Assembly: GCA_902729315.2 (NCBI GenBank)
Contig: LR746271.1
Coordinates: forward strand, 528,001-592,000
DNA length: 64,000 nt
Reading direction: 5' to 3'
DNA from: Spirodela intermedia
Lineage: Eukaryota; Streptophyta; Magnoliopsida; Alismatales; Araceae
A program made the position numbers and the translations under genes. Under the pieces are notes generated by a model, which saw only the letters and a program-made list of their open reading frames with translations, ran no database searches and had not been told where the DNA came from. Positions 37,101 through 50,700 of the stretch are shown piece by piece; positions within the stretch are counted from its first letter, which is position 1; each line of letters begins with the position of its first letter.

Positions 37101-37638
37101 TCAATAGTTGCTCAATAGTATAGCATTCCAGTCAAATTGAAGGGATATGAACCAGAGAACAAGTAAGTCGTAGCCCTAGCAGCCATATGCTAGACTTGCC
37201 AAGATCAGAGAGCAGGGACAAAGGAGAGAAAATGCTCCTCAATCGAAGAACACCACATTTGTCTTGAGCTGCAAGGGGTTTCTGACTCCCTCAAATGGAA
37301 AATTGGTCAATTCCCAGAGTCAAAATCATAGGAGACTACGCATAAGCATCAGTAATAACCAGTGGGGGATGCCCTAATGGATCAGTCAATCTAATGAGGA
37401 GCAAACCAAAAGAGACTTGGGAGTATCCAATGCATATAAATGCCATCTACCACATCCATGGCCGCTGTCTCGTCGTTGTACAGATCTGAATAAGATGTAA
37501 ATGAACGGCGACTTTGGTATGAAACCAACCATGTAGAGCTACAATATTGTTGTTTAATTCGAGAGGAAGAGCATGGAAATTGACGACAGAAAATTTTCCA
37601 GGGGGAAAATCGAATACGGAAGCATTACGTTTCAGCCA
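34158..37638. other. 3.5-kb gene-poor interval between the WD40 gene and RPS17
   Basis: The left end (34158-34700) is GC-rich with (CT)n at 34610-34632 and is probably the WD40-gene promoter and leader. The rest is AT-rich and repeat-poor. ORFs at 35598-35873 and 36622-37014 reach 90-130 codons, but I see no domain. One has an acceptor-like T-tract plus GCAG at about 35700-35714. The last few hundred bases before 37639 are RPS17 3' flank. I recognise no gene. Confidence 0.55.
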
Positions 37639-38109
37639 CTATGTTTGAGATTCCAGGGGAAGACCGAGATCCTGAGGAACGTCCTCAACAGGCTTGGGGG
37701 CGTTCCTGGCGGCGACGGGGATGGCGAGGAAGGTCTTGGTCTTGCTGATGGGGCGGGACTTCTCGAGCTGGACGAAGTCGCCGATCTTGAACTTGTTCTC
37801 GGGGTCGTGGGCCTGGTACGTCTTCTTCTTCCTGATCCGCCTCTTGTACTTGGGGTGAGGCGCCAACCTTGTCACCTCCACCGCCACCGTCTTATCGTTG
37901 GCGTCGGAGACCACCCTACCTTGGAGGGTCCTCATGGCCCGGACAGTTAGCGGGAGGGATGTCGGCGCCCAGCGGGGAGAAGCCAAGGAGCAGGGCTTCG
38001 GGGAGGAGAAGAGAGAGGGTCTTCCTGACTGGGAGCCATTCAGGAATGGAGAAGCGTGGAGTTTCGGGGTGGTGCTCGGAAGTTGCAGGAGCGAGCTCGT
38101 CGGGAACAT
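37639..38109 (-). CDS. RPS17: Plastid small-subunit ribosomal protein uS17c, 156 aa
   Basis: Nucleus-encoded chloroplast ribosomal protein S17, an early 16S rRNA-binding protein of the plastid 30S subunit. The frame is intronless. The first ~55 residues are rich in Ser, Pro and Leu and poor in acidic residues, as expected for a transit peptide. The S17 OB-fold begins near MRTLQGRVVSDANDKTVAVEV and continues through HPKYKRRIRKKKTYQAHDP and KIGDFVQLEKSRPISKTK. ATG 38109 is the first in-frame ATG; the frame continues upstream through a poly-Ser stretch, but only to a GTG. A (TTC)n tract lies immediately upstream of the start on the coding strand. The gene is divergent from FANCM. Confidence 0.95.
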   Translation of the reverse strand: MFPTSSLLQLPSTTPKLHASPFLNGSQSGRPSLFSSPKPCSLASPRWAPTSLPLTVRAMRTLQGRVVSDANDKTVAVEVTRLAPHPKYKRRIRKKKTYQAHDPENKFKIGDFVQLEKSRPISKTKTFLAIPVAARNAPKPVEDVPQDLGLPLESQT

Positions 38110-38754
38110 GGCTGAAGAAGAAGAAGAAGAAGAAGAAGAAGAAGAAGAAGGACGACTGAAATGGCGGAGCGATAGATAAGAAGAGCTTCTCACTCGCCTT
38201 CTGCTGCCCCTCTGTTTGTTCTGTGTGGATTAGGCCAGCGCTAAAGGATAGCTCTCTCTCTCTCTCTCTCTCTCTGTACCCCTTTCTCTCCCTACCTCTT
38301 TCTCTTCCCAGGCGCCCCCCGGCCCGGTGGGGGGGCCCGAACCGGTTTTGATCCGATCCGAATCGACACCCGATACTCTCTCACATACTATCTTTTTATG
38401 ATTAAATATGGCGCGTAATTGTCGCTTTTTGACACAAAAAAAAATGTACGACGTGAATACTGTACAGAAAAGCATCCCTTTGATTGGATTCGCACGTGGC
38501 AGTGACTGGGTTGCCACGTAAACTACCGAGGTGGAAACCCGTTGAGACCAATATCGGGCTTGGAATGTACGGGGCCAGGCTTAACGGGATTTCAGAAAAG
38601 CCCGGCCCGCAGGCCCTGAAGAGGAGGAGCTTGCCCCGGCCTTTGAAGCGTTGCCGCCAAAGCCTTTCTCCCGAGTTTCTTTGTGCTCCGGGGTCGCCGC
38701 CACCGCCACCGCCGCCGCCGCCGACGACGACGACAGAAACGAGAAGGAAGCACG
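38110..38754. promoter_or_regulatory. Divergent promoter region of RPS17 and FANCM (645 bp)
   Basis: Separates two start codons pointing outward. It contains a (GAA)n/(TTC)n tract at 38113-38153 and a (CT)n run at about 38250-38275. GC-rich GGGCTT/AAGCCCGGCCC words related to site II elements lie around 38545-38615, on the FANCM side. No gene was found inside. Confidence 0.6.
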
Positions 38755-41700
38755 ATGGAATCGTCACTCTTTCCCGGTGCAGCATTCGATGACGAGGACA
38801 ACGTGAGATTTCAGTGGGACCTGAATGTTCTTCTCCACATCGTAATTTCCACAGAAAGATCGGCTTCTTTGATGATCGGCTATTTCCGTGCAGGAGGAGT
38901 TCGACTGGGAGGCCGCTGTCAGGGAGATAGACTCCGCGTGCCAGGGGGCGTCTGCTTCCACTTCTGGCCGGGTGGGCGCGGCAACCTCAGTCCCCGATCA
39001 GACGGCGCGGTGGTCTCGCTCCTCCAAGCCGGGAGGGCCTGCATGCGGGCACCGGCAGTCCACCCTTGATAGCTTTCTGGGAGCGTGCAGGAAACCTAGG
39101 GACGTGGTTTACGGATCTGGACATTGCCCCCCTAAGACAGACGCTGATGGTGGCAACCACCATGGCGATGATCAAATGGCTGCGGTTAGGATCGATCTGG
39201 ACGCCGCCAAAACGTGGATTTACCCAGGTTGGCGACCCAATCCAGTCTTTCTTTTCCCCTCATTGTCATTTTAGCTTGCGACCATTGACTCCCTCCCAAT
39301 GGTTCAATGCCTAAACAACTTGAGCAGGATGATAATGGAGAGCATCCACAAATTTATCCAGAAAAAGGAGAGAAGGCAACTATCCATAAGAACAACCTAA
39401 CTCCCAAAAGAAGAAGGAGAAAAAAAAAGTCACAGTTGCTCCACAGAATCGATGGACAAACAACTTGCATAAAAGAAAGGCGGATTCATTAGCTTTCGTA
39501 ATTCAATCGTTGATGCTTGGCGGTGCAGTGTAATCTTGCACTAAACTAACTTGTGCTATGAAGGTTCCGGAATCATACAGATTCAGTGTCTTGTTTGAAG
39601 ATCTCAAGCTTTCCCACCGTACTGCCCAAGGCCCCAGAAAATTTTGTGGATTTAATGTGCAGTGCATTATGATTTCAACCGTTACTTTGCTAAAAATGTC
39701 ATTCAGAGAACATGATCAAATCCATTATTTTATATTCAATAAATTTCATCTTATGGTTCCATTCAAAGATCTCTGCCTTTATTGTAGCTAAAATTCTATC
39801 ATAAATAGTTTGGTTACGAATGTGAAATTTACCTTTTCTTTTTTGGGTCCAAAACTCCATTATTGCTTCTTTTTTTTGTCAGTCAATGTCCCTCTTCGTG
39901 ACTACCAGTTTTCCATAACGAAGACTGCTCTATTTTCAAATACACTGGTTGCTTTACCTACTGGACTTGGAAAAACTCTTATAGCAGCTGTTGTGATGTA
40001 CAACTACTTCAGATGGTTTCCAGGAGGTAATGCTGCCTTGAATTTTTTTTGTTTGTTCCAAGTTTTGATGCAGGTGTCTCTCGTTCTCTTTCAAGGCCTC
40101 AGATCCTGTTCCAGTGTCCACTAGTATGATCTAAGAGCTTTATATGGGTTGTGTATCAATGTACAAGTTAAACGTCATTTTACTACGTCTAATGCAGCCA
40201 ACTACTTTCAAATTTCTTGAACATACAGTTAGAGAGGTTTATTACCCTCTCCTCGTGTTACATTAAAGAGGTAAAGTTTTCCATAGTTTACCATACGAGT
40301 ATCAAATACATTGATCATGCAGAGAAAAATGAGCTATTTTGTCTTTTTCTTCTGAATCCCTGCAGCCCTAGACTCTGGTCTTGCTTTTTGTATTATTCAA
40401 ATTTGGGCACGTTTTAAAACCATTAACTGATAATTAAAGCTAGACTCGCTCCATAATTAAACAGCACAATTTCCTCCACTTTTCTTCTCCTACTTCCCTA
40501 CCCTCGCCTGAGTTACTGTTTCATAACGACCCCATATATGAATGAACATTTTTAAGCGTGTTATATTTTGTATTTATTGTGCCCTGAGTTTTAGTAGAAG
40601 TTCTTGAAAGGCTGGCACCTCGTACTATATTTGTTTTCTTAACATTATCATTGGCTTGAGTGGCCCCGTGTTCCTTGCTATTTCTGCTATAACCGTATCC
40701 ATCCTGTGTTGCTCTAAGTGCAGAGATATCAATGTCAGTTAATGTCTTCCAAGACATTTCCTGTGTCATCTACTAGATAGTTGGATTTAGCGAATGCCAG
40801 ACACCTGGACAATTTACTTGTTAATGTCAGTTGGTTCTCTCTCCTTTCTCATTCCTTTGATTTCCAATGAGCTATTTCAGGAAAAATTGTCTTTGCTGCT
40901 CCATCACGGCCTCTTGTTATGCAACAGATTGAGGCTTGCCATAATACTGTTGGCATTCCACAGGTAAAAACTGGGAGCTTCATAATATTACTTTATTTTG
41001 TCTTGATGCATATTCTGAAGAGATTGCAATCAAACCGATTGTAGGAATGGACAATCGATATGACAGGTCAGACGAATCCCCAAAAACGCTCACAATTTTG
41101 GAAATCAAAGAGAGTCTTTTTTGTTACTCCCCAAGTTCTTGAGAAGGACATTCTATCTGGTGATTATGCTTGATTGGAGAAACTCCTAATTATTTGAAAT
41201 GATATTTTCTCTAATTTCATGGTCTGCTTTAGGCATCTGTCCAGTGAAGCAGCTAATTTGTTTGGTTATTGACGAAGCACATCGAGCTATGGGGAACTAT
41301 TCATATTGTGTTGCAGTCCGTGAGGCATGTCTCGTGACTTCGCCAATTTTTCTTTGCTGTGGTTACGTCAGCATATATGAATATATGGATGTGTATATGT
41401 ATATGTACATATTTCTTCTTAATACTATTTTTTAATAAAAAATATTTTTTCCTTATATACTAGTGTCTCTCATCCTCTGAGGAACATAGGTAATACAGAT
41501 GCTTACGTTTCTCATTATTGGAAAAAACCATAGATCATAATCTCATATTTTTGAAGGGAGATCTATGCTTCAATTCCCTCCCCCCCTCTCTATGGCCCAC
41601 AATATTTAAAATAAATAATGACTCCTCCCTTGTCTTTTCTTTGGATTTGCAGTTGATGACTTTGCCAGTGCAACTAAGGGTTTTAGCTTTGACAGCAACG

Positions 41701-44700
41701 CCAGGATGTAAGTTTTTCTGTGGTAAAATATAGAAAAGAATACATACTTATTATGCATGCATAAACTTACATCTATGAGTCGTTATGTCTGGTGCTATCT
41801 ATCACCAACAGCAAAGCAGAAGACTATTCAGAATGTTATTGATAATCTTCACATATCGACTCTTGAATATCGGAATGAAAATGACAATGATGTCAGCCCA
41901 TATATTCATAGCAGGAAACTTGAATTAATAGAGGTATCTCTTATCAATGTTTATCCATTTTATTGTCATGCACATGTATACCAATGTATTTTGAATAATA
42001 CCTTTTGTCACTTTGCTAGGTTTCCATGTGCAAGCAAGCTGTCGCGATCAATAATTTCTTATTGGAAACTATACGGCCATTTGCATCAAGGCTTTGTAAT
42101 TTGGGGGTGCTTTGGTGTAGAGACTTTGCCGCTGTATGTTCTTTTGTCTATTACGTTTGGAATTTTTATATTATTTGACATATGGATCATTTTTATTGTA
42201 TATTTATCTTTATGCTAGGGTTGATATTGTGGAAAAGGTATTAAATAGATTGCTGGTATCTTCTACTGGAGTTATTATGTAGTAAAGGCATTTATCAACA
42301 TAAATGTCTAGTTCAAGTCATTGCAGTAGTATCTGGAACGGGTTAGGTTTGAGTTTGACGTCAGTACTTTCGTTTTTATTCCCGTAGTACATTAGCTTGG
42401 GTTGGCTCGCTTAAAGTCAATACATTGCTGCATTACGTTATAGGGACTTTCCATGGCAGTCAGAGACTCTTGACTTTCACCTCTAATAGTACAGCACTTT
42501 CGTGTCTATGGGTAAATAATGATTTACTTGTTCATTTCAATGCTATGAAGGGACACATTCCATAATGCGTTCAAGTTTTATCTATAGTGTTCAATAGAGA
42601 GTAAGCCATTTTTCTTTATTTTGATCTCTTCTTTTGTAGAGTTTTTCTGGCTCATGTTCTCATCTAATTTTTTTTTATCAGTTGAGCCCATGTGAATTGC
42701 TTAATTCGAGGGATAAGTTCCGGCAAGCACCTCCATCAAATCTTCCACTTCCAAAGTATGGTGAAGTGGAAGGATATTTCGGAGTTCTGATTACACTTTA
42801 TCATATCAGAAAGTTACTCTCGAGTCATGGTATAAGGCCAGCATATGACATGCTTGAAGACAAGTTGAAGCAGGGGTATACTCCGACGGTTTTCTTTTGA
42901 ATGGTTGTTTTGTCATAGATTTCTCTTGCTACATTGTTTATGATTTTTTGCACGTAATTAAGCCTATATTCTCTTCTTTCAGGCTGGAAATGTCATGTTT
43001 CCTATTGGTCGGTGTATTAGTCTCGGGTTAATTTTATGTTATGATGCAATTTCACTCTTTTGGCCTAATCCTCATTTTTTGCAATTGCTAAGGGATAGTC
43101 TTGCTTTCTCTTGGTTTCTGTTGAATTTATATATCAAAACAGACTTTTTATTTGTCTCTTTGGGAATTAGTTATAACATTTTGATTAGTCCATCGCAATT
43201 ATGCTTCGAACTAATGTGAGCTTTACCAAATTAATGATTTATCGGGTTACTTTGCTGTCTTCATGATGGACATTTTCCAATTTAAGTATTTTGTCTTCAT
43301 GCCTGACTTGTTCCATTTTTTCATATGGCTGTCACAATCTGTGTTCGAATTGGTTCTTGAACCATCACATTGTCGATCCATTGCGAAACTTCTTTCACAA
43401 AAATGCCGTATTATTTCTTTTTTTAAAGTTTTACCTTGTTTAAATCCTACATATCTTTCCTATTTTGACATGAAATATCTTCATATTCCACTATGATCCT
43501 TCCTATGCCATTTAGATTCATGATGTTTATGGTTTGCCATTTCTGCAGATCATTTGCAAGACTTATGTCAAGGAATGAAATCATTTGGGATGCAAAACGT
43601 CTAATGCAGCAAAGCTTGTCACATGGGGCTCCCAATCCTAAACTTGAGAAAATGAAAGAAGTTTTGATCGATCATTTTAGTATGTTACTTACTGTATTTC
43701 ATCCTCATGCATGTGCAGTCTTCCTCTTCTTAGGTATCCTATGCTGATATGCTTTAGTTCTAGTATTAACTCTCTGCCTCCCCAATGATAAGAGATTGCA
43801 AAACACGAGAGCAACTGTCTTTATTCTTTGGAATATTACTTTTTTACGAGTATCTTGATATATCCGACACCATGGAGACAAACATGACGCCCTTATGATA
43901 GAATTCTGAAAATTAGAGCTTTTTTATAGTGATGACAGTGATGTCCAGCTTGTTGTGGAATATAAGAATTGTTGCTTGTTCAGATTGGCAATAGCACTGT
44001 TTTGCCTGACGATGCCAACAAATTTGTCGTCCATTTTCAGATCCTATGGTTTTGTGTTAGAGAATCATATAGTGAAGTGATGTCTTAGTCATGCGTGATA
44101 AGTTTAGGTTACAGTCATGGTTTGTAATTGCTTCTTATCGTGGTTAACTTGCACTAGGAATAAATAAAAGGCAATGTGATCCATTCCAGAAAGAGTCAGA
44201 GATGCTTTTAAGAGAAATTTTCCTTTCCGTTAGTTCCGTGGATGGTGCCTCCTAAAATGATGTAAAACAGTTGTTATTGAATCCACAGTTTTATCTCTTC
44301 CAGCTGAACCTGATCCGATTTCATTAAACTTTTATGAACGCATCAAGAATTTGAAATCGTTGTCCACATGACCAGTGTTCTAGTGACGAGAGGATCCAAT
44401 CAAAATGTCTAATAGGTTGGTTTAACGATCACAGAGTGATTCTTGTCGGATAGATTTTGTGTTTGCCAGTTAGACCTCGTCAGATAGATTAAATCAAACT
44501 GTGCTTCTGTCCTGTTTGACATTTTCTTGTTCAAAAATGTTTATCTTACTCTGAGGCACTGATAGAGTGCAGCCTATTTTATATCCATGCATGTCTCTTG
44601 TTGGAATCATGAAATTTTTCGTGGATATCGAATGATAGAAATTGATCTTACTGGGAACAGGCTGTTCAAGCATATATTTTCAAGTACCTTCAGATGATAT

Positions 44701-47700
44701 TTTGTATCTTTTCATCGGAATAATGTGTTTTCTATTTGTGAATCTCACACATGCCAGTTTTTTGAGCCAGAAAGTCATTCGTGGTTATTGATTGATAAAA
44801 GATGCGTGTATTGGGAAATTTGTGCTGCTTTGTACTCCGTACTAATGTCCATATTAACTTTTTGATGTAATGTAGATACATCTACATCAAATCCATCGTG
44901 GCTCCCTTTTACTAGTTAAAAGAAATTGTATCATTTTGCAATAACTTGTTTCTTTCTATTGTAGAAACGAAGGATCCTAAGCAGTCAAGGGCAATCATCT
45001 TTTCAAATTTTAGAGGCAGTGTCAAGTAAGGAAATTTTTGTCATTTTCATGAGAATTATTTTCAAGCGGTGATGTTTGTTATTTTGGCTATGGGCTCTAT
45101 TATGTCATATTTATCACTTTTCGGTGTCTGGATCTTCATTTGGTTGTTAAGATAGTTTAATTATGCTCGTATCACTTTCCACTGTCCTTGTTTGACGAGA
45201 TTAGGCTTGGACTCAGCCTTATGTTTTTTGGAAATATGAACTAAGCCCGTGGGTTGCCAGCCTAGACTGACTTGTGTGAGTCGGCTTTAATTTTTGACTT
45301 TATCAGTCTAACCCAAGAAGACTGTAAAAGTCAGTCATCTGATCTGTAGAATAAGGACCCTAAGGTCAGAATGCACACGAATCGGATTGACTAAATATTG
45401 AATTGGCCTGATCTTAAATGTGGCTTCTAATGATCTCCTTTCCTCTTTGATGCACCTTCTCGCAGGATTCTCCTTCCCACATCCTCCGCCCATTCTCTGT
45501 ATCCTTCCTCTAAACACATTCTCATCCTTCACCCCAGCTCTGACATCCTTTTGAACCACTTCCTAACCCTATCCTCCCCATCCTCTCTTCTTCCTTCCTC
45601 TTAAGGTTAACCCATCTAGAAAGTATTATCTGCCTCTCCCGTACTCTCTCTTCTTCAGTCTACCTCCACCCTCTCCCCCTTTAGTTTAGTCTGGGTCTGG
45701 CCAAACTTGAGCCTAATCATCAGATGAGGCTAAGCCCTAGCTCCTGCGAGATATCCCCATTTACATGAATTAGTCCAGCAAAGTTCAGATGCAGGCATTG
45801 TAAGAAATCAGAGAATTTTGTAAAACAGATTTATTCTGACTCTAAACTTCCTTTTGAATTATGTTTTTTTTTCTAACCTTGATAATTTGAACTTTTTTTT
45901 TCGTCTGACATTGCAACTAAAATCCTTGTGTGATGTTTTCTGTTTTGCCAGACATGAACATAAATTTATGGGATCAGTTATTTTCCTCGTAACTTAATGC
46001 ATTTTTATTTTCTAAGCTTCTTGTTTTAATTTATGATCTAGTTCGTTGTTTGATTTTTTTAATACTTAATAAGATTATGCATGGACTAATGTTGACAGTT
46101 ATCAAATATGTTCAGAGACATAATGAACTCATTATCTGATATGGGAGAGGTTGTTAATGCTACCGAGTTTATTGGTCAAAGCTCAGGTTTGCTTTCTTCT
46201 ATTTCATGATGACTTTTTGGAGACAACATTCTTTACTTAAAAGTTACTTTCGCCAGTTATCTATGGATTATAGCACAACACCTTTTTAGCTCTGGCATTA
46301 ATTTGTGACATTTATGAATTAGTGTCCTTGTTGTTTCAACATTTTTTTTTGGTTTACTGGCTTTCCAATATTCCCCTGGAAGTAGTCTATAAGGACTGAT
46401 CGATCCAATGGAAGGAAAGCCCTCTATTACCGTAGGTTAACTTTGATATAAATGGAAAAATAGTGGACTAATGTTAATGGGACTTAAACATAAGTGGTGA
46501 GCACTTAGATTGAATGGTAGACGTAGGTCTGTTACTTCGAACTTCTTCCACATTGTTTTCAACGTTTGCTCTTGTTAAGACTATCTATGACTCATGGCAT
46601 AGTAAATATTATAAATTCATTACTAAGACCATCTTTGACTATCTTTGTTAAGCATCCTAGTAGTACTAGGCATTTATCATCTTCCAGAACGTTTTCCCTC
46701 TGTCCCTTCTAAATTGATATTTATTAAGTTCATGTATAAGTGGGAGGATGGTGTATGGCTAGCAGATGGTCTAAACACGCTATCCAGTCCTTTGGGAATC
46801 TTGAGCCTAAAGATGAGCCCATGTTTGTAGAATAAGCTGCAACATGGCAATGAAAAAGAGTGTCTTCTGATCAGCCCAAATCTTACTTTGGGGGCTATGT
46901 AACTTTGATTCTTCGCCTACTTTTTTAACTGTCTGTAATTCAGATGTATTCCTATGATTAACAAGTCAATAACAAGAGAGAAATTGAGAAGTATCATTTT
47001 ATTCCAGGTTAGTCACCATTTTTCCCTCAGTCTTTTACAGCTTAGCGTCACACACCTGGGGATGTTATGTCACAAATGTCCTTCACACGCACACCATGAG
47101 TGTTCTGTTAGACGTAATCTCTACGCTGACATTTCACCATACATTACCACAATTATCCTTCACACACCACATTAACATTATTAAGTTTATATGTCGAATA
47201 AAATATGTCAAATAAATCTTAACAATTGGAAGGGCAAACAAATTTTTCTCCGCCCATTTGTGAGGCTTTAACATATGCGCTGGCTTTATTTAAAAAGGGA
47301 TGATTCCTGCCTCAACAATTCGTGCCTAGAAAAAGCAAAAGAAACGGTTTTTTTTAGGAAACTAGTTCATGAATTGAAGTTTCATATATCAAATTTTCGT
47401 GTAGCACAACAAATAAAATTTCGCTTCAAATTTTTTATGTAGGCATTTATGTGAAAGTATAATATATCTTTTTTATTTTCTTGTCTCATCTTGGGGACAT
47501 TTCATCGTCTTGTATTCAGTTTTGCAAGATCAACTTTTGTTTTCATTTTCAATTTCTTGAGAACGTCATTAAGTGATGACATTATTTCATTGAATAATTT
47601 AATATGCATAGGGTGATCTCTCTTTTGGGCAACTGGTTTTTTATTATATTCCTCCCTATATTTCTAATAATTTTTTTGCCTTACGATGACTTTTATAGGA

Positions 47701-50700
47701 AAAGCTTTGAAAGGGCAAACACAGAAAGTTCAACAAGCTGTCTTACAGGTGGCGTTGTGGTTCCCACCTTTTGTTTTTTACTGTTTTCTTTTAACGTAGA
47801 GATCAAAGAACTCTTGTTTCGTCATAATATGATGAAAACTAGACAAGGTTTTGCCATTTGCCAAATTCACGAGCAGTACTCTGTTTATAATGATTGTAAT
47901 CGAACCATAGTTCATTAGTAAGCATATCACCCTCAATATAGCACAAATCGGAGACAGCTGATATTTGATATTTCTTATAGACTTTCTTCGTTCCAAGCTA
48001 TGATTTTTTCTTATCATTTTCGTAACAGAGATTTCGTGCTGGCGGATACAATGTCATTGTAGCAACATCAATTGGTGAAGAAGGCCTAGACATCATGGAA
48101 GTTGACCTTGTAATCTGCTTTGACGCTAATATCTCTCCTTTGAGAATGATCCAACGCATGGGAAGAACAGGAAGGAAGCATGATGGGCGAGTTGATATCC
48201 TTACAATGGTGTTTCAGATTCCCACAATTAGCAAATCATGTCTACTGAAATAAATGTTATGAAACCAGGATTTACTCTCATTTAATGTTGTCAATGTCAT
48301 TAGATAAATGCACCAACATAGATGATCTGTAAAATACTTGGTTTAAACGACCCACATTCTTGATAACCTCGAGTCTGGTACGAATCTTTCAAAAAAAAAA
48401 TATATAATTATATTTTATGATGAATGATTCCAAGCTTCCTAGATTTCAATCCACCTCCTTTAACCAGTCGCAATCCGAAAACTACCCCGTCTTCCTTGAC
48501 TTTTTGCACTGGTTTTAGCATGCGAAGGATCTGAATTAAAGGGGTATTTGAAAAAACAAGCGAACAGCAAGGTCGTGAGAAAGCACATGCATAATGGAGG
48601 AATCAGGAGCTTTGATTTTCACCCAAGTCCTAGAATGGTTAGGAATATCATTGTATTGTGCAATTGGGTGCCCTTTGTTTCTATGAAATAATTCATCTAG
48701 TGTCTTTCTATTATATACTTTTCTCCAGGTCCCTCATACGTGCAGACCCCAGGCACAGTTTGTGGAATTGTCAATTGAACAGTTTGTTCCTCGTGGACGG
48801 AAAATGGGAGATGGTCTAACATGCAGATCTCCATTTGCAAAGGAAATATCAAAGGAAGAGAAATGCTTGATTGCTAGGTATTTCCGTTCTTCCGAGGAAG
48901 ATATATGGAAGCCATCTCTCATTGCCTTCCCCCGCTTTCAGGCTTTCGCCTCTAGGATACATAGAGTAAGGCATTCATATAAAACAACAGGGATGCTGAT
49001 TGATGCTATGCAGCGTCTCCAAGGGTTCTCGTCATTTAAGGCCAATGATAATCATTCCTATGAGGTATTGAAATATTTCGCAGTAGTGTTTCCTATAAAA
49101 ATCTGAAGAAAACTCAAGTTTACCTAATGTCCTATACCTTTTCAGATTAATCTTCCCTCAGATCAGGTCATGGAAATTGTAACACACGGTGATAACTATG
49201 AAAAAGGTAAAGTGATCCTAATTGATCTTTTAGGATTGCAATACTTTCTACGTTAAAAGACTTACTTCTTGCTACCTTATCGCAGAATGTCCCGTTTCAT
49301 TCAGATTTGATCTTTTGAAAAGTAAAACAGTGAAGTGTTTATTATAAAAGTAGGCCAGTCTATTAAATCCAGTGAACATATTTACTTCTGAATTTTATCA
49401 GAAGTAACATAGGTTCATGTTGTCTTGCCTTATTGAGATCAGCGTCCGAACCTTATTCTTCTCCGTATTAAGAATAGCTTTAAATCATTGTCTATATTGC
49501 ATGCAGCAGCTGATGATCAACTTCTTTGAACTTTATTTGTCCTTAAACTTGGAATGCAGTACTGGCTTGGATTTCGTGCGAGCTAACTTTTTCAGTTGGC
49601 TATGGTGAAAATGCATTTAAGTTACATTATTATGCTCTTCAATTTGCGTATCTCGATTGTATAATCCCTTTTATTCTTTGATTATATCAGTTTATTCTGT
49701 CCAGGTCTTAAATAAATAGATAAAAAATCCAATTTCTTTGTTTTTTGTACTATGCGGCCGACGTATTCCTTAAATCTCTTTCTAGTAATATCTAAAGGGA
49801 AGTTTTCATAGCCCTATCATACTTGCCTTTCTCTATTCTTCTGTTCTAATCCTATCAATTGGTACTTCATTGTGTGAGCAACCAGAAGAAGATAGCGTTC
49901 TAACTTCTTCCTGATTTCTCGGCATCCACGATTTCCAACAGGTCATTTCATTTCTTGTTGAAAGCTACCTTCTCCTGAGAGATGTCATAGGGGAATCTCT
50001 ATGATAATAGGTGAAAATCACCGATGTTTAATACTCACCAAATACTCTTCTTTTCTGATGTCTGCTAGCATCATTAAGCACCAAGGGACGTTGATTATCA
50101 GCCTGAATAGCGGCTAAACTTGAATTTTCCGCAATGGGTAACCAGATTAGCGAAGAAGGCTACCATAGAAGGAAAAGTAATCAAATCGTGTAGAATATTC
50201 CCATGTTTACTTACCAGCCGTGTTCATTAAAATGGTAGCTTTTCTTAGCCCTTTAACTCACAGTGATGCAACCTGTAACACAAGGTACTCATAATAATTT
50301 GCAGAAGATGACTGTTTGCACAATTGACGCTATGTAGTCGGTGTAAACTACATTTTCAGTGTAACATTCCTATCATTTGAAAACCAGTTACTGTGTCATG
50401 AAATAGATGGTGCTCAAGGACCGCTGCAAGCAGAGGATCCAGAATCTGAGAGGTCACCAAATGCAATCTCGGAGGGGAAAGATGGACGTGTCATGCTCAA
50501 ACCTGATCTTTCTTCTCAGAAGACCTCTGTTCTTCACCGTTTCCTCTTTAGTGAGGAATTTGTGACAGTGAATGTGTGCGGAGGTGTTTCAATAACGTCA
50601 GTTCCTGTCCTCCCATTTATTAGTGAATCTCCTTGCTCTAAGGTTAGTTTCTCACCAGAAATATGCAGGTCATCAAAGAAAAATTTGGCTCCTGCATAAG

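Noticed and set aside
36622-37123. ORFs of 74-130 codons in the gene-poor interval
   Set aside because: No recognisable motif in either frame, and the AT-rich base composition matches the spacer.
37639-38193. Longer RPS17 with a poly-Ser N-terminus from 38193
   Set aside because: The first codon there is GTG; the first in-frame ATG is 38109, directly followed by a normal transit peptide.
50697-50699. In-frame TAA in FANCM between two long open stretches, suggesting a pseudogene or split gene
   Set aside because: A 120-bp intron (50643-50762, AAG|GTTAGT to TCTCTGCAG) removes it and keeps phase, so the gene is intact.
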